A model generated the notes under the pieces. It was not told where the DNA came from. It worked only from the letters and a program-made list of their open reading frames with translations, and ran no database searches. This document shows, piece by piece, positions 1 through 10,004 of a DNA stretch of 64,000 nucleotides (positions within the stretch are counted from its first letter, which is position 1; each line of letters opens with the position of its first letter). A program made the position numbers and the translations under genes. Origin of the DNA: Breviolum minutum Mf 1.05b.01. Its lineage: Eukaryota; Sar; Dinophyceae; Suessiales; Symbiodiniaceae. The stretch spans positions 257,436 through 321,435 of the forward strand of contig DF239098.1 of assembly GCA_000507305.1 (NCBI GenBank), read 5' to 3'.

Positions 1-795
1 CACCTCATCCAGCTGCCTGCTCTTTGAGTGACCTGCATGAATCCATATAGTTTCCGCAAAGTTCCAAGCTCGCGTGAAAAATCATGAGATACAACATTTG
101 AACCGCATCTCTTGACACCTTGTTTGAATACGTGCAGACGAATTATAAAGAGACAGATGATGCAAGCTTTAGTTTGCCATACGGCTGTGCACAACATAAA
201 AACCAGCGCACTTCTCCGTTTCCGGGAGGAGTCTGCATAAATCATGCTCTCCATGACTTCAGCGCCCTGCAGGAAAATGTACAGCACAGCTATCACGCGA
301 CGTCTGCATGGTATCATGATTATGATTGTTTACTGTATGTATTTATGATATCTCATGATATATATTTCTATCTATTCTATGTATATGATGTACCCCAAAC
401 GAAAACATCAAGCCAGGACATGACACAATTTAGTGAAATGTCCATCAGCCTGAGGTTGCTTGGCCATCTGGTGTTGTTGCCTCGGAAAAATGAACAAAAT
501 AACACTGTTTCAAAGGATTACACATCCTTCAACCATTCAATCAAATTTAACAACACAGGCCTTTCAACCATTCGTAGTTAGAGTAAGCCAAAGTAATCAT
601 TGCCGTTTGAACTCTTGAATCCTTTGCCGATTTGTGACAACACATGATGCCATCAGCTTGAGAGTCTTGAGGTGAGCGCAGAATATACCTGCATGTCCAG
701 GAAAGATTCTGTGTCCATAGGCCACATCCATAGTGTCAACACTTTCCAGTTTGTGATCTTTGCCACAAGAACACTGAAGCTGCAATCAAGCCTAC

Positions 796-1176
796 TTAAA
801 GTAATGAAAGAGCAAACTGCTTGACAAATGGCGGCATTTCAACCCTGTTGGACCACGCCTGACGGAACTGTTTGCCAAGAGTCGCTCTACACGGAGGACG
901 AAGTTCTCCTTTACCGAAGCACACGCTTCGACATAGCGCATAAGAAAAAGAGAGACAAGCAATTTTTGCATTTTTTTCGAAACAAGCTAGTTTCCTATTC
1001 AACGAGAGGGTGCCCTTTTCGGAGTGACTCGTTTCGAAACAAGAAATGTGATCAGTGCTGCATTTGGTGGGAAGCCCAGCCTCTGGCTCTGCCAGAACCC
1101 GACTACTGCAGCGATACATGGTCAGCAATGTCTGCAAGACTTGCCTCGGTTTCGATTCAATGTGCACAATGTGCAC
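796..1176 (-). other. Possible isolated exon, unassigned
   Basis: The minus strand is open here and contains a stretch with ordinary coding composition, including the peptide VLAEPEAGLPTKC. It is preceded by a polypyrimidine-like run ending in AG. I do not recognise the family. It lies downstream of the phosphatase-like gene on the same strand, so it could belong to a 3' exon of that gene or to another gene. Weak call based on composition and one plausible acceptor only. Confidence 0.2.
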
Positions 1177-1879
1177 AAGTTGATTGTTAAGGATACATCA
1201 AATGTCAACCTGACACACTTCCAAGAAATGATGTTAATTCCATATCATTTGATTCTTAGAGTAGTGAATTTGCCAATCTCATAGTTCACACCAAATTGAG
1301 TTTGGACAGTTAAGGCAGCGTTTTCTATGGTTTGAAACATGCACGGGCAGCGTTCCTGGCTTTTTTTCTTGCAAATTCGGGAACGATCCTCCAATCGAAT
1401 TAGTCGACTGCTTCTCTCCGGGAACTCACCTTATAAACATGTCGGGTTGGAAGGGCAGCCAGTCAACTAATGTCAATTTCAACATTTGAACATATTTGGA
1501 CAAGTCATCTGTCTGATTTTGATGACATTGGGTGAAGTTTGAGAGTTTTAGAAGTCACAGTGACATCACCAGGGGCGGCACTGATCGAAATGGTGACTTT
1601 GCAACGTCCATGTCGTTGATGCCCGGTGTGACTCTAGCAGCCCACACAGGAAAATGCAAAGGCACCGGGCCTTCCTGCCAACATGGTTGCTACATTGTTA
1701 CTACCTGCCCCTTCGATCCCCTTTGAACATTTCTCTAAAATTGCGCCAAGTTTAGAAAATGATACAACCTGGTCCATTGACAACTTCAACATTGCAAAAT
1801 GTCCTCAACTGTGGCGACAGCTTGGTCTTCAAGTACATGGATAGCTTGCATACTTTGCCGCCCAGCTCCATCCTTCCGA

Positions 1880-1947
1880 ACAAAACAGAACGATGCGAGA
1901 GCAATTTGCTAAAACTTCTTGGTCTCACAACCTCACAAGACATCAAA
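1880..1947 (-). other. Possible isolated exon, unassigned
   Basis: On the minus strand an AG|G acceptor is followed by about 23 open codons (peptide includes SVLFGRMELGGK) and then a GTATGC donor-like site. The start, frame and end agree with an internal exon, but no family is recognised. The same strand as all other genes in the window is a minor point in favour. Confidence 0.25.
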
Positions 1948-2481
1948 ATATTGGTTTGCCATTATCTGACAACTAAGTCATAAGTCTTATGACTTAGTCC
2001 TCTCTTAAGTCTTGGTCCATGTCACTAAGTATACAATAGGTCGGTTTCAACCGTGCATGGTTTCCTCTCGAAATCGTCCAGGTGTTGGAGTTCGCTCTTG
2101 TACTGGCCACCTGCTCGGGTTTTGCTGGCCCGTTGTTCCTTGGCGCCCCACTGCGGTCCCCTTTGAACAACTCTGAAAGTACTTGCAAGTGTTTTAATGA
2201 AGTTGTATGATATACTGTGTATATATAATATTATGCAAATTCAATATGTAAATGTTTAAGAGATACATATATGATCATATATGCAAAATACATGCAATGC
2301 ATATTCTATATGCAACAAGTATTTCAACAACAAATCAATTGTAATCTGCACAAAAAAATCTATAATCAAGGGTCTGGACCAACCTTTGCTCTTGCACAGC
2401 AACCCAAAGGGTGCCTAATAAAGACCATTTATCATTCAGTCAGCTTCAGTACAACTTACATCTGGAAAGCCATGCTTCATT

Positions 2482-2656
2482 TCAAACCGATGTCACCAAG
2501 GTACGTCCGCTCAGGAAATCTTTCCTACCGGCGTAGGCAGCCAGAACTTTGGGTCGCATTATCAATGCCCACTCGCTGTCTTCGTGCTGGACAACGTAGA
2601 GGATGGCAGCCATGTTTCCGGGAGCCAGATTGCAGTAATTGAGGCAGGAGCAGATC
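2482..2656 (-). other. Exon-like piece resembling a Nudix hydrolase N-terminal segment
   Basis: From an AAG|G acceptor near 2657 the minus strand encodes a piece containing MAAILYVVQHED and AGRKDFLSG. This order, a hydrophobic strand, an acidic turn and then a glycine before a short hydrophobic stretch, resembles the segment just before the LPAGM box of ADP-ribose-pyrophosphatase-like Nudix proteins. A GC donor could follow at the FLS codons. The Nudix box itself (GX5EX7REUXEEXGU) was not found nearby, so the family assignment is only a suggestion. Confidence 0.25.
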
Positions 2657-4382
2657 CTTGCAGGATTGAGACCACACCTTTGATAGTGGTACAACTGTAG
2701 TGGAAAGCGTCGGAAAGGACACTAGGCATGAGAATACATTATAACACTATCATTAAATATGTCAAGTACTGCACTGGACTGTCTAAATTTTGATCTTCCC
2801 CCCCCTCTCTCCATCTGAGGTGTCCTGACCATGCGGCTTATGGGATCAAACGAAAAGCCACTAGGTGGGATCTGTCGGCTTGCAATCACTGCGTTGAGCT
2901 TCTGCGTAGCACAGAAGGCCTCAGAACCATTTCAGATCAAATCATCTACTAGCTCAAGTGAAGTCTTACCCAAAAAATGCATACAAATTCTGTAGAATGC
3001 AGAGATGCTTCAATTCCTTGAAGGGCCAAAAGTATTCAAAAGTCCTTGTGTGAGATAGAGATATCAATTTTGATGTAGCACTAGGTAAGAGCTTTTGCTA
3101 CGAATAAATTGTATTGTATGCATTACTTGTTGTATCGATTCTATTGTGTAAACTTCATGCCAAAATCTCCGCTTTACTCGTCTTTGCGTTTTTTCTCCTG
3201 GTGCTATCCTGTGAAAAGGCGGCAAGCAGAAGCAAAGCAGAAGCAAGTAGAAAGCAGGGGAGGCCATTGTCCAACACTGGTTGAAAAGGTTCTAATATGC
3301 CAAACTGTTCACCACAAATGGAACTACGCAAAAGTAATCAAGAGTAAATATATCCAAGAGACCAAGAATCTTGACACGTAAAGGGGTTGCAAAATAGAAT
3401 CCGTGCCAAAAGTGGAAGCATTTGAACAAGCAAATGGAACGTCACAAGCTTGACATTTGACGGGGTAGGGGTATCCTCCGTCCATTCTGGAGTTGAAAGG
3501 ATAGATCCACAACAGCCACTATGATGAGTACTGGAAAAGACAAGGAGATGTATCCAGGTGTAGCCTAGTGCAACATTCCATCCGGTTTTACCACGCCTTC
3601 AACTGCTCACGTTCGCGTTCACTGCTGCAACCAAGCTCTGGTGGCAAAAGTTCGCTGGGCCTTGGAGACACTTAGCATCCAATGTTTCTTATCCAGCTAT
3701 CATTATACATGCAGCATACAAATATGACCCATGCACTTCTGTATAAAACACTAAAAGATACTACAAATCTACCATTTGTGTTCTCATACTTGTCATCGTT
3801 GTCGCTGCCACCGTAGTTCTCGTCAATGTATCGATCAATATTAGGTATCAATGTCAATGTCGGTATCAATCGTCTGATAAAATCACAGCATGTGGAGTAG
3901 CCAAATATTCCAACACCATGAAATACAAAGCCAAGGTGCGTGAAGAGTTCTGAAAGAACCTCCCATCACTTGTGGAATTGGCTACAAATCGAAGCTGTTG
4001 TTTACAGCCAAACTTACACGACTACTTCAATCAGAATTCAAACTGGCGACAGTCTGGATCAGGAGATGGTTGGGGTTCTACAAGCATGCGACCAGACATA
4101 GTGGGGTTGTAGTCCCGTCGTCCGGATGATTGCGAAATGATTCAAATAGAAACTGTTTTACCAATTTTACCCACAGAAACATCTCAATCTGAATGCAGGC
4201 CTGCTCATTGAGCCGCTCTGCTTTCTCGCTTGGTCGCTGCTGCAAAGGATGAGGCAAATATAAAGGCTTCTTGTACTTTTTCAGTTGGTCCTCCGAACAG
4301 GTCGGATTGACAAGAATCACCAAGCAGACATCTTTAAACCAACAAGTGGATTAAAGTATCACCATGAATCAGCTAAGTCTCG

Positions 4383-5793
4383 AGGCGGTGAAGAGATGTT
4401 GGCAAAATTCCAGGACCCAGTGCTAGAACTTTGCCAAGAACTAGAGCAGCGAGGGACATGTATTCAAACCTCGCCGGGACATCTTCCAACAGCAAAGTCG
4501 TGCAAGAAGAATTTGTCAACCAAAAGACTTGAAAAATCGGCATGCAGTGAACGCAGTGTTGGAAATTTGAAAAAAAACATGAAAATTGACAGACTGATAG
4601 AGTCAGTACTCTTCCCTGTCACATGCGACAAACCTCTGGAGCTCTTGCTGAATGCTGATCCAGCCACGTTCGGTTTAGGTGCTCGTAGACCTCCATGCCA
4701 GGGTCAATGCCAAGCCGCCGAACGCACTCTTCTCTTAGTCCCAAGTGGTAATTCACATGCCTGTTCTCCTTACACAAAGGCTCAGAGCTAAATATGGTTA
4801 AATGATGCCAAATTGGCTGATAAAAAACGGCTGTCGACTGTCTAGGACATTTCCACTTTGACCAGTTGACTGCATCTGTTCATGAAATATATGACACCAA
4901 GGAGCGTGATGTCCTCGCAGCAACACAACCTTCTCCCGATTGAGGACCTGTCGTCTGGCTAGCGGCTAGCAACTGCATGCTTGGAGTGGCATACAGTTTG
5001 ATCGTTGGAACCATTCTGTGGGATTGTCTGCTTGGCCTTGAGTGCCAGCAGAAGCGTCAAGACTTCAAGATTGTAGCTCCCACGGTCACAGTAGTCACCC
5101 AGAAACAAGTATTTCATGTACCTAGGCGCATCGCGGAATTGCAGGAATCCAATGGAAAAGGCCAAGAAAAATTCCACCGCGCAGACTTGGCAAATCTTGT
5201 GCATGATGCAAACATACAGTATGCAAACATATGCAAACCTTCGTGAAACGCTCAGACGGGAGGCGTCATGTCGCCTTCTATCACAGGTGGATTGTGCCAC
5301 TTGAAGTGTGACAACAGGTCCCAAATCTGTCCATGCAGAGCACCTCAAATGTTCAAAATGTCCAAAAAGTTCAAAATGCTCAAAATGTTGAAATGCGACT
5401 GGCTTGACAAATCAAACCTACTTTTCCAGACTCGCTCCAATTCTGGAATCTCGCAATGTTCGACAGGGGGATTTGGCAGTGTCGCAGCGGCTATGCTGTT
5501 ATCATGCCAGGGCACCAAAAACTTTTAAGGGTGGAGACACGTTGGTCACCATATCCTCATCTCTCATCAGTTGAACAGCAGCATTGCCTCAGACATTGAA
5601 CGTGAATTTCTTCTGTTTACAGTAATTTAAGCGGTTTGATCATCTGTTCATCTCTAGTCATCTCTAGTCGACTCATCTCGACTTGAAACTTAGGCAGCTG
5701 CAGAGTCCACAAATCTCATCCGCCGTTGCTAGAGTGAAAGTGCCATCTGCCGATGGGATAACATCTTTAAAGCTTGGATGGCTAAGGCCGTTC
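4383..5793 (-). CDS. PPP-family Ser/Thr phosphatase homologue, probably catalytically dead, partial
   Basis: Seven exons assemble in phase: 5793-5699 (start tentative), 5587-5516, 5343-5265, 5121-5037, 4947-4906, 4768-4656 and 4469 to about 4383. The order of motifs is that of PPP phosphatases: PPLKVFG then ALHGQIWDLL, KYLFLGDYCDRG, VVLLRGHHE, REECVRRLG, then EYMSLAALVLGKVLALGPG. The length of the loop before YLFLGDY is closest to kelch/BSU-type PPPs as I remember them. Known PPP enzymes bind two metals through GDxHG, GDxxDRG, RGNHE and a later HGG. Here the Asp of GDxHG is Ala, the Asn of RGNHE is His, and the His of HGG is Gly, all with the reading frame intact. That points to a pseudophosphatase or an early pseudogene. 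Introns are 89-186 bp with GC or GT donors. N- and C-terminal ends were not found. Confidence 0.72.
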
Positions 5794-7342
5794 CTCAGCA
5801 GACAATGAGAAGGGAGACTGCACTCTGTTTGTTTGGAGGATGCTCCCAAGGAAGACGGAAGGAAATGCCAAAATGTCTTCAGAGCGATAGACAATCCCTC
5901 ATTCTGCAAAAGTGAAGCATGTCTGTGGTTCACAAAATGTACGTACAGCAAATGGATGGTTCAAACAGCCAAGCTGCACCACCTCAGCCGCAATTCTTGG
6001 GGCGTCCGCCACGCCTCAGCGAGGGTGCCAGGCGGCTATGAGCTTTGACATCTTAGCTTCTTCACACAGGGACAAAACATGTTGACATTTCAAAATGTTG
6101 GGGTGTTTATAGAAGGAAACTATAAAACATGTTGACTCTTTTCAGTTGCATGTTCATTTGTCGGATCTGCAGTCCGAGTGACCCTTGTCTGTGTCCAAGT
6201 CCAGTGCACTATTGGGAGCAGCTGGAAGGAGATCTATATAAGGCAAGAGTGCAGGGGCGTCCTCCACAAACTTTCAAACGTTTTCACAAATCCTAACCTT
6301 ATAGGTGACCCCAGGATGCATCAATGCTTGATCACATGTCAACTCCCAAACAATCTATGCTCAACTTGGCATCTTTGAAGTGAGCTCTGAGTCCTGGGAC
6401 GTCGAGATCGGACTTTCGTCACTACTGTCAAAGCAGAGCATGTCCTCCTGCCAGGTGCAAGATTAGAATCGATGCAATGGGGGTGTCTAAAATCCTAGTC
6501 GAATTTTGTGCTTCGGCCCTTAGTCATTAAATTTATTTTTGCAATTAGCACTTAGCTTTCGAGGATGTCTCTTTTTTGAAGATGGAATCTCAAGGCTGGA
6601 ATTGTCAAAATGCGGATTTTGACATGCTACATATACCCCCCCCCCCCCTCCACTGCAGGCTGCACCTCTGAATCAGTGGGATCTTCGGTGGTTTCATCAT
6701 CACCCTCCTCAGTGATAGCTAAGTAGATGGGAAGGAAAAAGGCTCGGGAAAAGGTTCAAGAGCCCAATTCAAGCTGGTCCAGTTGGATCTCTCAAACACC
6801 ATCTTCAAGGTACCTGAAGCTCCTCTCAGTGTTGGGTGCTTCTTATCAATAGTATCAATGGAAATTGAAATATTTGCCTAATTCAAATTGACTTCGATTT
6901 AATAAATAATAAATAAATAGAACTTCACGTCAATTTAATAAACAATTGTATAATTATAATATCAAGTTTCTTAGGATATATGTGGATATATGTGGAATTG
7001 GCCAAGGTCCTCATGCCTAATCACCATTGGTCCATCGTCCAAGGGGCCTCGCCAGGTCGCCGCTGACGGCGTGCTGCCTTGATGATGGATTTCTGAAATC
7101 GGAAGAGCCGAGAGGTACCACGGAGACGTTCCTTAACACGGATGCGTTGTCCGTTGAAACGTGGAAAGATATGGAAACTAATGGAAACTATAGAAAATGG
7201 ATTGAAAGTGGCATGTCTAATTGTCTAGGTTACTATGTAACTGCTGCTAGGCATGAGGAATTTGGAGCAAATCTCGGCCAATCTACTATTCAGTGTTTCG
7301 AACTTTTCTAGAAATCCACCGATTCGCTTCGCAGCCTCACAT
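5794..7342. other. No gene recognised
   Basis: Short minus-strand open pieces near 5950-6060 could be a 5' exon of the phosphatase-like gene but show no family motif. A C-rich run lies at about 6640-6651 and an AT-rich stretch at 6840-6960. Nothing else could be supported. Confidence 0.3.
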
Positions 7343-8079
7343 CTAAGCCCCAGCGGCACTCGAAATAAACTCGTAGAATTGACTCTGGCTCGGAGGCATG
7401 AATGATTGTTCCTCATCCATGATTCGTCCTCGCCTGAACCGCACAAAGGACGTGCTGCATCGCATTCTTGATTCATGGACAGGAATGATGGTGTTTGTGA
7501 TTCTTGTGGAATTTGTGGATCTGTGACCATGTCGCCTTGACAACCAAACATAACGAAATCCTACGGTGTCGGGGTGGGCCTTTCTTGCATCAAGCCAAGC
7601 TCCATCGCTTTGTCGAAGCAATGTCTTCGAAGCCCAGTTTCATCAAGAGTCACAATGGCACAGTCACGGCACACTTTTTGGAACTCATCAAGCTCCAAAA
7701 AGCCACTGCGATTTGCGTCATAATAGTCGAAGGTAAATGCTGCTCTCTCTTTGCCAGTGAAAGAATTCAGGATGTGAACTGTTTGAGGGTCAGCAGCTGT
7801 GGAGCCCAAGAAAAACTCTTGAAAGTCCAGCTTCCCATCGCGGTTGCGATCCATTGCATAGAAAAATAAAACTAAATTCGAAGGCGTCGTCGCTTCATAG
7901 TGTTCAAGCAGTCTGGTATAATCTTGAAAGGAAAGAAAGTCAGCCCCGCCATCATCAGACTTTGTGGCAAATTTATTGAATCTCCTGCGGCACTCTGCCT
8001 CCTCTGCATGTCCTGCACGAATACAGACAACAGCAACAGGCAGCGATAGTCCAAAGATGCCCAAACATGCCCAAACCAT
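7343..8079 (-). CDS. EF-hand calcium-binding protein, two exons at the 3' end
   Basis: The larger exon ends at 7580 and joins in phase to 7433-7343 across a 146-bp intron with a GC donor and a CAG|G acceptor. The joined C-terminus ends in FISSAAGA and a TAG stop. Without splicing the frame ends in a proline/threonine run that is probably intron. Two canonical 12-residue EF loops are visible, DRNRDGKLDFQE (about residues 77-88 counted from the first ATG) and DANRSGFLELDE (121-132). An N-terminal degenerate hand with KSDDGGADFLSF may precede them. The ATG at 8079 gives a hydrophobic start, but that stretch looks like a polypyrimidine tract ending at CAG|GA near 8013, so the true exon may begin at 8012 with more exons upstream. 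The general architecture resembles EF-hand arrays of mitochondrial carriers or sensor proteins; the exact family is not clear. Confidence 0.7.
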
Positions 8080-8754
8080 GATTCAAACGATTTCAAGTCG
8101 GCAAATGTTGATGTCAAGTTAAGTCCGAATTCCTGTTGATGCTTCTTCGAAGAAGTTGGAAGCGCTGGATGAAGGCAATTCTACTGGTGGATTATACGCA
8201 GGATCACGAGTACTTGGCATTGGCATGGACGCAGCCTCAATGGCATGAGGAAAAGCTCAAATGTGTGCAGGTCACTCGTGGTTGTCATATATGCTCATGT
8301 ATGGTGTTCTTGTGATACTATGGTATACTGTATATACTATAGACAGGAAAGTTCAAATCCTGGTAATGAGTTGTTTGCTTTGGCAATTGACATTTTCTTG
8401 GCCAAGTGGCAGTCTCCACTCTTCTCACCCCGCTTGGGTGTGGGCATCGATTTGTGCCCCGAGCTTCTGACTGCAGAACTATCTATTTGTGACTAGAATT
8501 ACTCTGAAGTGACCATTGGAATTGAAATTGGTGTGCCTGGGATCTACTCTCTGCTTACCTCGTCATCTCATTACCTTACCCTGGAGAAGCATCATGAAAA
8601 GGAGTTTGTTGCATTTTGTGGCAATGTCTTACAATGAAACAGTGACTCTGGCTATTGTGTGTATCCGTGGCGCTGTAGGATTCTCTTTGGTTAAAACGCT
8701 GCAGTTTCACTCCAGGCTGACGGGTTGAGGATCAATGAATCTTGCAGCTCAATT

Positions 8755-8862
8755 TGATTACTTTCTGGGACGAAAGGGCGCTGGGTTGGCGACATACTCC
8801 GGAAAAACTCTCCTTGTGTCAAGTGCTTCCAGTTCATGAGGATATTGTCCATGTAAACCTGG
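8755..8862 (-). other. Exon-like piece upstream of the EF-hand exons
   Basis: After a CCAG|G acceptor the minus strand encodes VYMDNILMNWKHLTQGEFF and continues open with ordinary composition to about ESNQIELQ. It lies about 0.7 kb upstream of the EF-hand exon on the same strand, so it may be part of that gene. No family recognised. Confidence 0.3.
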
Positions 8863-8989
8863 CCAACAAAAAAAGCCATGCTTGCAAAACAGCAATCATC
8901 TTTGTGTTGTCATTCTTCATAGCAGTGTTTCAATATGGTTCAATACCTGCTTCGGTGTCACCAGCTATGTGTTCCTGTTTCAGTCCCTT

Positions 8990-9135
8990 AGGCAAGAACC
9001 CATAGCTGTCTCATCATGCTCCGTCTTGCCGCCCAAGAGTCCAGCAGTTGCAGGGTCTTGCGCCTGATCCCAATACCGAGGGCACTCGTCACAAAGTATG
9101 AAATATTCGTTGCAACTTACACAGCACATCACAAT
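8990..9135 (-). other. Cysteine-rich exon-like piece
   Basis: The minus strand encodes a cysteine-rich run with MCCVSCNEYFILCDECPRYW followed by an open stretch containing GLLGGKTEHDE. The Cys spacing (CC, C, CxxC) suggests a zinc-binding fold. It sits between exon-like pieces of the same orientation upstream of the EF-hand gene, and may belong to it or to a separate gene. Confidence 0.3.
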
Positions 9136-9504
9136 ATGACATCATTGTCGTGAAATGCCACCAAAGCATTCCGAAGCTGCTTGTTCAACCACGTCTTCAA
9201 GAAGTGCTGTGGTCTGATGAAAGAGAGGCCCTAAGGTGTGAACGCATTTTTGGAGGCCAAGGCAATGTCAGCTATGGGCCTAAACTCCAGAACAACCTCA
9301 GCGTTGCCGCCTTTCAATGGGTTGGGGAGTGTCACAACCTCTGAGCATCTCCGAGAAGCGGAAGGCTTCACTGTATGTATACTCTACTACAATTAGTGTT
9401 AAAAGAAACCCAAGCACCATCCAAACAACTTGTCACCTACCTATGGATCTGAAAATATTCAACATCTAAATATCTGTTGGGTGATTGCTCTGTCGGAACA
9501 AGTA

Positions 9505-9590
9505 GATGCAGTGCGGTGTCACTTCAGCTCCAAGCCATCTCCATGTGTTTCACTGAAGCATCCGGGTCATCTTCATCTGCAAAGCGCTCT
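9505..9590 (-). other. Exon-like piece, unassigned
   Basis: After a GCAG|G acceptor the minus strand encodes RWSAERFADEDDPD and about ten further codons before a stop. Acidic, ordinary coding composition. Possibly a 5' exon of the EF-hand gene; no family recognised. Confidence 0.22.
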
Positions 9591-10004
9591 GCAGACCAGC
9601 GCACCTGCAAGCTTGTCAACAAAACTAAATCCTGATCATGTTGCATCTTCGTTGATCCTGCTTGCTTTGATGGCTTGATGGCATGTGTGGTGCTAAGGAA
9701 GGCACCAAGCTCTTCAATCGTCTCATTTCGAGCTCAGACTGCTGGATGTTTCTGTGGTGTCTTCGTCTATCCAGGCATGTCCTTGGAATGTCTCATGCAA
9801 AAGCAGCAAAACGTCCGAGGCCAAGTTGCAGAATCACAGCAACACGACAAATGCTATCCCGTACTACGGCCTTTTCGATCATGGACTTGTCTCGCTGCGC
9901 CGGTGTCATTAACCAATCTTAAACATAAACGATCATAAGAGCAAGGCCGGTTCGCCTCTATCTCGATTGCCCTCCATCCCTCCATGTTTGGAGTGATTCA
10001 CTGG

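Larger units (their letters stand above)
1..4380. other. Mostly unassigned sequence
   Basis: Apart from the three exon-like pieces noted separately I see no coherent gene. AT-rich stretches occur near 2200-2300. Missing C-terminal exons of the phosphatase-like gene should lie here because that gene runs leftwards. One candidate near 4290-4340 encodes VNPTCSEDQ, which resembles the WSDPT region of PPP phosphatases, but I could not connect it in phase. Confidence 0.3.

Noticed and set aside
4285-4791. 168-codon plus-strand frame
   Set aside because: It lies antisense to phosphatase-like exons that match a family in phase; no motif of its own.
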